DNA from: an uncultured Eubacteriales bacterium
GTDB lineage: Bacteria > Bacillota > Clostridia > Oscillospirales > CAG-272
Assembly: GCA_934462885.1 (NCBI GenBank)
Contig: CAKSJC010000126.1
Coordinates: 1-5,637, forward strand
Direction: 5' to 3'
DNA: 5,637 nucleotides
Below the pieces are notes generated by a model that ran no database searches, was not told the DNA's origin, and saw only the letters and a list, made by a program, of their open reading frames with translations. Numbering within the stretch: the stretch's first letter is position 1; every line of letters starts with the position of its first letter. Positions 1 to 5,616 of the stretch are shown here, in pieces. A program made the position numbers and the translations under genes.

Positions 1-240
1 CCCCCGCACCCCCAAAAACTTTCGAGGGAAAGTTTTTGATGTCGTGCAAACAAATTTAGTTAAGCTTTGGTTTATGCAGATACTCAGTTTACGGACGGCT
101 CTATGTCGGCAAGCTGAGTATCGGCTGTAATCTAAACCGAACCATATCCGTCTGCAATACACCCATACTCCCCCTCAGTCCGAAAGTTCTTTGGTTCTTT
201 CTTCCAAGAAAGAACCGCGTCTCCCGTCTCCCGCGTCCCC
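1..240. repeat. Imperfect direct repeat, copy 1
   Basis: This is the first of two related non-coding units and matches 272-512 at an offset of 270-272 bases. It opens with a C-rich motif and a perfect 10-bp hairpin (arms 14-23 and 28-37, loop GAGG). The middle (about 38-110) is diverged. From about 111 to 240 it is well conserved and includes AAGCTGAGTATCGGCTGTAA at 111-130. A near-perfect palindrome at 193-216 (GGTTCTTTCTT, CC, AAGAAAGAACC) follows, and the unit ends in a CGTCTCCC-rich tract. The window starts exactly on the motif that opens copy 2, so further copies may lie to the left. A minus-strand reading frame of 61 codons crosses it but has low-complexity content and no family resemblance, so I treat the unit as non-coding. 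It could be a MITE-like or other intergenic repeat. No transposase and no target-site duplication were identified. Confidence 0.75.
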
Positions 241-249
241 GGGGAACGA

Positions 250-279
250 TGCGGGGGGTTTTTGAAAAAAACCCCCGCA
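250..279. repeat. GC-rich inverted repeat at the repeat junction
   Basis: TGCGGGGG (starting at 250) faces CCCCGCA (ending at 279) across a T-run and an A-run that can also pair. The result is a long hairpin with one bulged G. It sits between the two direct repeat copies, and its right arm overlaps the start of copy 2. The window begins with the same right-arm sequence, which suggests that the same hairpin precedes copy 1. It may contribute to stopping transcription from either side. Confidence 0.6.
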
Positions 280-512
280 CCCCCAAAAACTTTCATGAGA
301 AAGTTTTTGATGTGCTCCCTTGAATTTTTTGTGTAACTTTAATTTATGCAAATACTCACTGCGCAGCCTTTTTTATGTCAGCAAGCTGAGTATCGGCTGT
401 AACTTAAACTGAACCATACCCGTCCGCAATACACCAATGCTTTCCCAGTCCGAAAGTTCTTTGGTTCTTTCTTCCAAGAAAGAACCGTCTCTCCGCGTCT
501 CCCGCGTCTCCC
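272..512. repeat. Imperfect direct repeat, copy 2
   Basis: This is the second copy of the unit at 1-240. The terminal hairpin is conserved in both arms (285-294 and 299-308), but the loop is ATGA instead of GAGG, so the stem rather than the loop is kept. The palindrome at 463-486 is identical to that at 193-216. The CGTCTCCC-rich tail ends at about 512, only some seven bases from the stop codon of the minus-strand histidine kinase (519-521). The repeat therefore forms the immediate 3' flank of that operon. The diverged middle (about 309-380) shows the copies are not a very recent duplication. Confidence 0.75.
285..308 (-). terminator. Possible intrinsic terminator for the kinase operon, within the repeat
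   Basis: Read on the minus strand, this is a perfect 10-bp hairpin (AAAAACTTTC, TCAT, GAAAGTTTTT) whose 3' arm ends in five T residues. It lies about 210 bases beyond the kinase stop codon, and the GC-rich hairpin at 250-279 follows it. The palindrome at 463-486 is closer to the stop but is followed by A-rich, not T-rich, sequence, so it is a poorer terminator. The T-run here belongs to the stem and the stem is AT-rich, so the call is weak. It would work about equally on either strand. Confidence 0.3.
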
Positions 513-518
513 GTGCGA

Positions 519-2105
519 TTATTTTTTGGGCAGAATTACGGTCATTTTCGTTCCGATATCAAGACCGGAGACGGCTTTGATTCTACCGCCGTGCTGTTCC
601 GCTATCCACTTTGCGATAGATAAGCCGAGACCGCTTCCGCCGGCGTTATCGCCGCGCACGTTCTGACCTCTGTAAAATCTGTCGAAAATATGCGGCAGTT
701 CTTCTTTGGCGATCCCGATTCCGTTGTCGGCTACCTCAATATATACATTTGAGGGATCTTCATACGCTTTAAGGGTGATAGTTCCGCCGTGCGGAGTATA
801 CTTTGCGGCGTTATCGGTGAGAATGCGCACGCATTGCTTTAGCATGGCGGCGTCGGCGAGGGTAACGCAGGACGGAGCGTCTCCAAAATCCGGATTGGCG
901 TCACGACCGTCCGAAAGCTCCGAAATCATGCGGTACTCGTGCTCTTTGTCTATCATCATACATTCGTCAAGGACCTCGGCGACCGTTTCTTCCGCGGAAA
1001 CCGGCTTCATATCAAAGACATGCCTGTCCATTTCTCCGCGCGCGAGAAAGAGAAGATGATCAATGAGCGTATTCATGTGCGCGGATTCGACTTTTATCGC
1101 GGCAATAGCTTCTTCTCTGACTTTCGGATCGTTTTTTCCCCACCTGTCGAGCATGTTAATATATCCCTGAATGACCGAGATTGGCGTCCGCAGCTCGTGG
1201 CTGGCGTCGTCGACGAAGCGTATTTGCTTCTTTTTTGCTTCATTGAGACGTTTTAACATATTGTTGACCGCAGCTTCAAGACCGCCGAGTTCCGTTTCGT
1301 GAACGTCTATCGACGCGCGGCTGTCGTCTATTTCGTTTATTGCGTCGGCGAGACTTTTTACATCCTCGCCCGATATATCGGAAGTATCGCCTTCGTCGGC
1401 TGAGGCGCGCACGGCTCCGGCGGAGTTCATCCGGCGGACCTCATCCGAGCTTGCCTGCCCGGTTTCCGAAGAAAGGCGTTCCGCCGCGAGCGCGACGTCG
1501 TCGATGGGACGGAGGTATTTTTTTATAAGTCCCCGCCCCGTGAAGTGACCGAGTATCATTCCAAGGAACTGGAGAGCGACAAGGAGAACGAAAAATGCGC
1601 TCACGGAAGATAAGATTATCGAAGCGTCCGCAGAAACGGTCACGGAGTCTTTACCGACTGAGGAAAGATAGCTTCCGTAGACTGCCGAATCATCGGATTC
1701 CGCCGCGCTTGAGCCATCTATGCCGCGATTTTCGTCGGAGGAGTTATCGGTTTCGGGATCGGGAGTTTCGATTTTATATGTTTCGGCGGTATCGTTTATC
1801 ACCGCATTCGAGTATTCGTCGTACCTGACGGTAAAGCGGTAGCTAATTCCGTCGAAGAGTTTTTTTCCGTCGTTTCGAGCGTTTTCGGCAATTGCTGAGG
1901 GAGTAAGGCCCGAAAAGGTTCTGCCCGAAACATTAAAAACACGCCCCCCGTATGCTCCTTCGACCGTGAGACACCACACGGCAAGCACAAGAAGCGCTAC
2001 CGCAATATCGCCGAGGACGCTTTTTAAGAATTTTCTCCTCATTAACGCCGCGTTCAGGCTCTTTGCGATAGAGCCTGTGCGGCTTTTCTTTTTTCTTTCA
2101 GCCAT
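519..2105 (-). CDS. Membrane sensor histidine kinase (HAMP, HisKA, HATPase_c)
   Basis: A 528-residue transmembrane sensor kinase of the class paired with OmpR/ArlR-type regulators. A basic N-terminus leads into a membrane segment at about 30-47. An acidic, Ser/Asp-rich outer domain covers about 50-160, and a second membrane segment covers about 161-187. A HAMP region follows (LRPIDDVALAAERLS near 198-212, then ELGGLEAAVNNMLKRL near 272-287). The phosphoacceptor is His303 in the H-box ASHELRTP. The ATP-binding domain has an N-box with Asn432 (LTDNAAKYTPHGG), a G1 box from Asp460 (DNGIGI), an F-box at 474-477 (FDRF) and a G2 box at 489-495 (GGSGLGL). All key residues are present, so it should be active. 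The start is supported by GAGAGG five bases before the ATG. It lies 68 bases after the response regulator gene in the same unit. The linker between the two HAMP helices is longer than usual and acidic. The stimulus cannot be read from the sequence. ArlS is the closest well-known comparison, but orthology is not claimed. Confidence 0.95.
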   Translation of the reverse strand: MAERKKKSRTGSIAKSLNAALMRRKFLKSVLGDIAVALLVLAVWCLTVEGAYGGRVFNVSGRTFSGLTPSAIAENARNDGKKLFDGISYRFTVRYDEYSNAVINDTAETYKIETPDPETDNSSDENRGIDGSSAAESDDSAVYGSYLSSVGKDSVTVSADASIILSSVSAFFVLLVALQFLGMILGHFTGRGLIKKYLRPIDDVALAAERLSSETGQASSDEVRRMNSAGAVRASADEGDTSDISGEDVKSLADAINEIDDSRASIDVHETELGGLEAAVNNMLKRLNEAKKKQIRFVDDASHELRTPISVIQGYINMLDRWGKNDPKVREEAIAAIKVESAHMNTLIDHLLFLARGEMDRHVFDMKPVSAEETVAEVLDECMMIDKEHEYRMISELSDGRDANPDFGDAPSCVTLADAAMLKQCVRILTDNAAKYTPHGGTITLKAYEDPSNVYIEVADNGIGIAKEELPHIFDRFYRGQNVRGDNAGGSGLGLSIAKWIAEQHGGRIKAVSGLDIGTKMTVILPKK

Positions 2106-2173
2106 TTCAACCTCTCAGCTTTTTCGGAAAAGGTTTTCGGAGATCAGTTTTGCCGTCCGGTTTATCCTCCGAC

Positions 2174-2950
2174 TTATCTTTCGCTAAAAACATCCGTCTT
2201 ATCCTGCGGCGTCTCATCCGCCTTGTCGTCTGAGCTATCCTCAGCCTTTTTATCCGATGCGTTCATTTCGTCCGAGACGATATATCCTACTCCGCGGATG
2301 GTTTTTATGACGTCGTCGGCGGTTTTGTGACGTATATAGCGGACGTAAACGTCGATAATGTTTGTTTCGCCGTAGTAATCGTATCCCCAAGCGTCGCAGA
2401 GGAGCTTTTCACGGGACATTGCGACGTTTTTGTTTTCGAGAAGCGTGCGGAGCAGAATGAATTCACGGTTTGTAAGCTCCACGGGCGAGCCGTTATAAGT
2501 TACCTTGTGTGAGGAGACGTTAAGCTCTACTCCCGAGCAGGAGAGCGTTTCAGTCTCTTTGTTTTTGGCGTCATGAGAGTCCTGAGCGCTTTTTCTCGGA
2601 CGAAGAATAGCGCGGATACGCGCGAGCAGCTCTTCAATCGCGAACGGTTTTGTTATATAGTCGTTCGCCCCCATATCAAGACCGGCTACCTTATCCGTGA
2701 CGGAATCACGCGCCGTGAGAAGAATCACGGGAACATCGGAAGATCTTCTGAGGCGGCGAAGCGCTTCGATCCCGGATATGCCGGGGAGCATTATGTCAAG
2801 AATTATAAGGTCGAACGCGCCGCTCTCGGCAGCCGCAAGCCCGTCCGTGCCGGTTAAGGATTTTTCTGTTTCATAACCCTCGTGTTCAAGCTCAAGCTCA
2901 ATGAAGCGGGCAATTTTTTCTTCATCTTCGATTATGAGAATGCGGCTCAT
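2174..2950 (-). CDS. OmpR/PhoB-family response regulator (ArlR/CovR-like)
   Basis: A 258-residue DNA-binding response regulator and the likely partner of the kinase encoded next. The receiver domain (about 1-118) has the acidic pair Asp9/Glu10, phosphoacceptor Asp52 in LDIMLPG, Thr79 in ILLTA and Lys101 in the TKPF loop. After a polar linker (about 119-137) comes the winged-helix effector domain (about 138-226), with LTNREFILLRTL, the recognition-helix region TNIIDVYVRYIRHK and the wing motif TIRGVGYIV. The pattern resembles ArlR and CovR of other Bacillota. I chose the ATG at 2950 because MSRILIIEDEE is the normal receiver beginning and GGAG lies eight bases before it; an upstream ATG at 3001 would add 17 residues that do not belong to the family. 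The start overlaps the stop of the preceding gene as ATGA, which suggests coupled translation. A hydrophilic tail of about 30 residues (229-258) extends past the usual end of the wing and is unusual. Confidence 0.95.
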   Translation of the reverse strand: MSRILIIEDEEKIARFIELELEHEGYETEKSLTGTDGLAAAESGAFDLIILDIMLPGISGIEALRRLRRSSDVPVILLTARDSVTDKVAGLDMGANDYITKPFAIEELLARIRAILRPRKSAQDSHDAKNKETETLSCSGVELNVSSHKVTYNGSPVELTNREFILLRTLLENKNVAMSREKLLCDAWGYDYYGETNIIDVYVRYIRHKTADDVIKTIRGVGYIVSDEMNASDKKAEDSSDDKADETPQDKTDVFSER

Positions 2951-3414
2951 TTGTTTTTCTCCGATCCGAAGTCGCTGCGGAAGTCGATCGAGTACGAGCA
3001 TCCGAAAAACAGACAGATAAGCATTACTGCCGCGACGGCTTCATAAGATACAAATATGAGGATAATAAGAAAAATTACGGGAAGAGAAAGAATCTCCTTG
3101 TCCGAACGCCTTACGATAAGACTGTACGTGATTGTTTTTTTTGCAAGCTCCTTAAGCTTTTCGCCGAGCGTTTTTGCGTCTTTTTTGAATTCGCCGTTTT
3201 GTTTTTTTGACGCCGTGGCGGTAACCACTTCGTAGTCGGAGCGGTCGGCGTCGGATTCGGCGCTTGACGTAAGAGGCTTGATTTTTCCTTCTTTTTCCAA
3301 AATCAAAAGAGCTTCAAGCATATCCCAGTTTGAGCGTTCGAGCGCGTCGCGCGCGTCGGAATAAGAAATATTCGCCTTTTCGTGCAGTTTTGCCACCATT
3401 TCAATCTGATCCAT
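2947..3414 (-). CDS. UBA/TS-N-like, DUF4342-type small membrane protein
   Basis: A 155-residue protein with three parts. Residues 1-45 (from MDQIEMVAKLHEKANISY, with DARDAL and DMLEALLILEKEGKI) resemble the UBA-like helical bundle also found at the N-terminus of EF-Ts. Residues 46-93 are a polar, charged linker. Residues 94-146 read TITYSLIVRRSDKEILSLP, then a hydrophobic stretch at about 109-139, then CSYSIDF, which matches my memory of the DUF4342 family. Biochemical function is unknown. The ATG at 3414 is preferred over the one at 3465 because GGTGG lies just before it and the domain begins there. The extra upstream codons would run through the leader hairpin. It is the first gene of the signalling unit, and its TGA overlaps the regulator's ATG. 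A role as accessory or membrane sensor of that system is inferred from position only. Confidence 0.8.
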   Translation of the reverse strand: MDQIEMVAKLHEKANISYSDARDALERSNWDMLEALLILEKEGKIKPLTSSAESDADRSDYEVVTATASKKQNGEFKKDAKTLGEKLKELAKKTITYSLIVRRSDKEILSLPVIFLIILIFVSYEAVAAVMLICLFFGCSYSIDFRSDFGSEKNK

Positions 3415-3434
3415 TTTTACCACCGTATGCAGTA

Positions 3435-3475
3435 TTTCCGCCCCGTTATGCCAAGCACGGCACATCGGGCGGAAA
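3435..3475 (-). promoter_or_regulatory. Leader hairpin upstream of the signalling operon
   Basis: A perfect 9-bp inverted repeat, TTTCCGCCC (3435-3443) against GGGCGGAAA (3467-3475), encloses a smaller inner stem (TGCC 3449-3452 with GGCA 3459-3462). It starts about 20 bases upstream of the first start codon, between the candidate promoter and the ribosome binding site. It would therefore be part of the 5' untranslated RNA or, if acting as DNA, an operator. It does not cover the binding site itself. On the plus strand it is followed, after a few bases, by a run of seven Ts at about 3483-3489, so it could instead stop stray plus-strand transcription. Confidence 0.5.
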
Positions 3476-3498
3476 ATAAATCTTTTTTTACTGTGTAT

Positions 3499-3535
3499 AT
3501 AATAACATATCTTTAGTTAAAAGGTAAGGAGTCAA
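3499..3535 (-). promoter_or_regulatory. Candidate promoter of the signalling operon
   Basis: On the minus strand a TTGACT box (3535-3530) and a TATTAT box (3504-3499) occur about 90-120 bases upstream of the first gene. The two are about 25 bases apart, too far to work together. TATTAT does have a weaker partner, TTACCT, at 17 bases. The region is AT-rich and is the only good promoter area upstream of the unit, but the exact boxes are uncertain. Confidence 0.35.
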
Positions 3536-3750
3536 CGATTAAAATGTGATTAAAAAATCGAAGTTTCCCAAAAACGTGCGGTAATCGACGCAGTGGCGGG
3601 AGCGATATCTCTGATATATTAAACCTTTCCGACGGGCGCATTATTTCTTATTATGCGGAAAACGGAAAAAGTTATTGTTTTTCTTGTTGAAAAAACGTTT
3701 CGCCTTTCGTCATATTTGTCCGTCAGTCAAAGCTAATTAACAAAATCCCG
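3536..3750. other. Divergent intergenic DNA without a gene
   Basis: No coding sequence is apparent between the two divergent units. Visible structure consists of nested inverted repeats (TTTCCG 3626-3631 with CGGAAA 3663-3668, and inside them CGCAT 3637-3641 with ATGCG 3653-3657) and an AAACGTTT palindrome at 3693-3700 within GAAAAAACGTTTC. The latter lies about 50 bases upstream of the dehydrogenase -35 box and could be an operator, though it does not fit a full catabolite-response element. Nothing else stands out. Confidence 0.4.
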
Positions 3751-3779
3751 TTGCATTTTTGCGCACTCTCTGCTATAAT
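3751..3779 (+). promoter_or_regulatory. Sigma-A promoter of the dehydrogenase-lipoprotein unit
   Basis: TTGCAT (-35, 3751-3756) and TATAAT (-10, 3774-3779) are separated by the optimal 17 bases, and a TGC extension directly precedes the -10 box. Transcription should start near 3786, giving a leader of about 36 bases before the ATG at 3822. Confidence 0.85.
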
Positions 3780-3821
3780 AAACACGATTATATTTCAAAC
3801 AGTAATAAGAAAGGCGAAAAA

Positions 3822-4697
3822 ATGTCATATAATGTTCCTCTTAACTTTGATCTTGCGGGAAAAACCGCAGTTGTAACGGGCGGCGGCGGAGTTCTCTGCT
3901 CCGGTTTTTCAAAGACGCTTGCAGCGGCAGGCGCGAGAGTCGCAGTGTGCGACCTTCGTCTTGAAGCTGCCGAAAAAGTAGCGGAAGATATCCGCGCAAA
4001 CGGCGGAGACGCCATAGCGGTCGCTATGAACGTTCTCGACAAAAAATCCGTCGAAGAAGCGAAAGACGCGATCTGCAAGAAATACGATAAGGTAGATATA
4101 CTCTTAAACGGCGCGGGCGGAAACAATCCGAAAGGCTCTACGACGCGCGACAATCTTACTCCCGACGAAATAGCAGAGCTTGACGCAAACGGAACAATCG
4201 AAGGCGTAAAAACGTTCTTTGACCTCGATCCCGACGGAATCTCGTTCGTGTTCAACCTAAACTTCCTCGGAACTCTCATTCCGACGCAGGTGTTCGCGCG
4301 CGATATGGCGAAGCACGGCGGAACGATAATCAATGTTTCTTCAATGAATGCGTTCAGACCGCTTACGAGAATTCCCGCGTATTCCGGCGCTAAAGCCGCA
4401 ATCTCAAACTTCACACAGTGGCTTGCGGTTCACTTTGCTCCCGTAGGCATACGTGTAAACGCGATCGCGCCCGGATTCTTCCTTACAGAGCAGAACAGAA
4501 CTCTTCTCACAAACCCGGACGGTTCTCTCACCGCGCGCGCCGATAAGATAATCGCACATACGCCGATGAGCCGTTTCGGAGTTCCCGCGGATATCGACGG
4601 AACTCTTCTTTGGCTTGCAGACGACCGCCACTCCGCGTTTGTTGACGGCGTGGTTATCCCCGTAGACGGCGGTTTCGCCGCTTATTCCGGGGTATGA
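3822..4697 (+). CDS. Short-chain dehydrogenase, D-mannonate oxidoreductase (fructuronate reductase) type
   Basis: A 291-residue cytosolic NAD(P)-dependent oxidoreductase of the classical SDR fold. It shows the nucleotide-binding turn TGGGGVLC (19-26), Asp44 after the second strand (suggesting NAD(H) over NADP(H)), NGAGG at 96-100, the active-site Asn147 in NLNFLGT, Ser174, and Tyr187 with Lys191 in YSGAK. APGFF follows at 216-220, and VDGGF lies near the C-terminus. FFDLDPDGISFVFNLNFLGTLIPTQVF and PAYSGAKAAISNFTQWLAVHF are, as I remember them, typical of the UxuB/YjmF branch, which interconverts D-fructuronate and D-mannonate in hexuronate breakdown. The start at 3822 follows AGAAAGG by seven bases and lies downstream of the promoter. 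The longer frame from 3759 would begin inside the promoter and is rejected. The glycine motif departs from the usual TGxxxGIG. No uxuA, uxaC or kdg gene lies beside it, so the substrate is inferred from family resemblance alone. Confidence 0.85.
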   Translation: MSYNVPLNFDLAGKTAVVTGGGGVLCSGFSKTLAAAGARVAVCDLRLEAAEKVAEDIRANGGDAIAVAMNVLDKKSVEEAKDAICKKYDKVDILLNGAGGNNPKGSTTRDNLTPDEIAELDANGTIEGVKTFFDLDPDGISFVFNLNFLGTLIPTQVFARDMAKHGGTIINVSSMNAFRPLTRIPAYSGAKAAISNFTQWLAVHFAPVGIRVNAIAPGFFLTEQNRTLLTNPDGSLTARADKIIAHTPMSRFGVPADIDGTLLWLADDRHSAFVDGVVIPVDGGFAAYSGV

Positions 4698-5050
4698 TTA
4701 TGAAAACAATGAAAAATATTCGTAAAACGGTTCTTGTGATTTGCGCGCTTCTCACGCTTTTCACACTCACGTCATGCGGAAAGAAAGTCATCGGCATAGT
4801 TCCCGCGTACATCGGCGAAACAGTCACCGATACTCACCATGAGTTCAAAAACGAAGACTTTTATATATTAGCGAGTTACGACGACGGCACAGATGAAGAA
4901 GTTACCGATTTCGATATTGAGTACGTCGGCATGAAGCAAGGGTACTATATTCTCAATATCACGTATAAAGGTTTTTCGAACCCGTGCTACGTACACATGG
5001 AACTGAACGTTTACCCGAGCGATATGTCGGACGGCGAAACGGGCGAATAA
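4694..5050 (+). CDS. Small secreted lipoprotein with Ig-like domain
   Basis: A 118-residue predicted lipoprotein. The basic start (KNIRK) and hydrophobic stretch (about 12-25) end in the lipobox LTSC, so cleavage should leave Cys28 lipidated and the protein anchored on the outer face of the membrane. The 91-residue mature part is acidic. The pattern EFKNEDFYILASYDDGTDEEVTDFDIEYVG followed by GYYILNITYKG resembles small bacterial Ig-like (Big-type) beta-sandwich domains, here probably one domain. Function is unknown. The ATG at 4694 overlaps the dehydrogenase stop as ATGA, but the ATG at 4700 is better spaced from GGGG at 4689-4692 and may be the true start. The only promoter visible is that of the dehydrogenase, so the two are probably co-transcribed. 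A terminator lies about 105 bases downstream. Confidence 0.85.
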   Translation: MIMKTMKNIRKTVLVICALLTLFTLTSCGKKVIGIVPAYIGETVTDTHHEFKNEDFYILASYDDGTDEEVTDFDIEYVGMKQGYYILNITYKGFSNPCYVHMELNVYPSDMSDGETGE

Positions 5051-5079
5051 AGAAAAGCATCTGAAAAAGCTGATAAAAA

Positions 5080-5148
5080 CACTCCCTGCGGAATACGGCG
5101 GAGGGTAGTGGGAAAGCATTCTTAAAGTCCGCCTCGACTGAGCGGACG
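5080..5148 (+). other. Structured 3' region upstream of the terminator
   Basis: Two hairpins lie between the lipoprotein stop and the terminator. The first pairs CACTCCCT (5080-5087) with AGGG and AGTG (5102-5105 and 5107-5110) with one bulged T. The second pairs GTCCGC (5127-5132) with GCGGAC (5142-5147). TCCGCC at 5128-5133 can instead pair with GGCGGA at 5097-5102, so the two arrangements compete. There is no reading frame of note and no clear separate promoter. It could be a structured 3' untranslated region, a small RNA released from it, or a coincidence of GC-rich repeats. I do not recognise a known RNA family. Confidence 0.35.
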
Positions 5149-5156
5149 GATAAGCG

Positions 5157-5195
5157 AAAAGCCGTGTAAACGGGAATCCGTTTGCACGGCTTTTT
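5157..5195 (+). terminator. Strong intrinsic terminator
   Basis: A 17-bp stem (5157-5173 with 5178-5194, one G-T wobble) closes on the four-base loop GAAT and runs into TTTTT followed by more T-rich sequence. It ends the dehydrogenase-lipoprotein transcript. The A-run on the 5' side means it could also act on minus-strand transcripts. Confidence 0.93.
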
Positions 5196-5282
5196 CTTTG
5201 TTTCCGTTCGGGAAGCCTGTGAAAACGCCGCTTGGAGTGATGCAGACGCAAAGAAAAGATACAATCGGTTTTATTTCTGCCG

Positions 5283-5311
5283 TTCCATTCAGCCCGCTTC
5301 TGTGCTATAAT
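5283..5311 (+). promoter_or_regulatory. Extended -10 promoter with no gene directly behind it
   Basis: A perfect TATAAT (5306-5311) preceded by TGC (extended -10) has a poor -35 element (TTCCAT, 5283-5288) at 17 bases. A second TATAAT occurs at 5321-5326. The arrangement resembles the dehydrogenase promoter. Transcription would start near 5318 and enter DNA without a reading frame. Confidence 0.6.
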
Positions 5312-5317
5312 ATTAAG

Positions 5318-5600
5318 GAATATAATTGTGCTGTGAGCGTTGAAGAAGAATTACGCTGAATTTAAACAGCGCCGCATTGCGTTTTGATGCGGATTGCGCC
5401 GGAGCTCGAATTTTGACCTGTCTGCGGCGCGGTGAGAAGCGGCAAGACTGACTATGGCTGAACAGCAATGATTCTATAAGAAACACCGAATCGCACAGCG
5501 CGGGCGTATTGCTTAGCCTGTCGAAAGAGTTTACATAATATATAAAGAAGAAAGAACCCTCCTCCGTCGTCTGAAGGATTGCTGATAAAAAAGATAAAAA
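5318..5600 (+). ncRNA. Possible non-coding RNA or long leader with competing stems
   Basis: About 280 bases behind a promoter-like sequence contain only very short reading frames. Inverted repeats include AGCGT/ACGCT (near 5338-5356) and CCGCAT (5372-5377) with ATGCGG (5387-5392). GCGCCGCA (5369-5376) can instead pair with TGCGGCGC (5423-5430). A longer imperfect hairpin at 5456-5518 is built from GGCT/AGCC, AGCAAT/ATTGCT and GATTC/GAATC. CAGCAAT (5463-5469) can also pair with ATTGCTG at 5578-5584. No terminator with a T-run is visible before the window ends, so it may be the leader of a gene to the right. I find no T-box, common riboswitch, SRP RNA or tmRNA signature. End points are guesses. 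Confidence 0.3.
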
Positions 5601-5616
5601 AGGTGAAAAAAGGGGG

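Noticed and set aside
101..286. Minus-strand 61-codon frame inside the repeats
   Set aside because: It crosses the junction between repeat copies and translates hairpin and low-complexity DNA. It has no convincing ribosome binding site or family pattern.
463..486. Palindrome as terminator of the kinase operon
   Set aside because: The stem is perfect, but on the minus strand it is followed by AAAGAAC, not a T-run.
1..512. CRISPR array
   Set aside because: There are only two long, diverged copies, with no short identical repeats or unique spacers.
706..1828. Several plus-strand frames opposite the kinase gene
   Set aside because: They are antisense shadows of a well-supported kinase, with Arg/Ser-rich content and no domain resemblance.
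3676..3705. Catabolite-response element near the dehydrogenase promoter
   Set aside because: The central CG and left half fit, but the right half departs from the consensus at several positions.
4868..5264. Minus-strand frames across the lipoprotein end and terminator
   Set aside because: They run through the intrinsic terminator and antisense to the lipoprotein, and their products look like random sequence.
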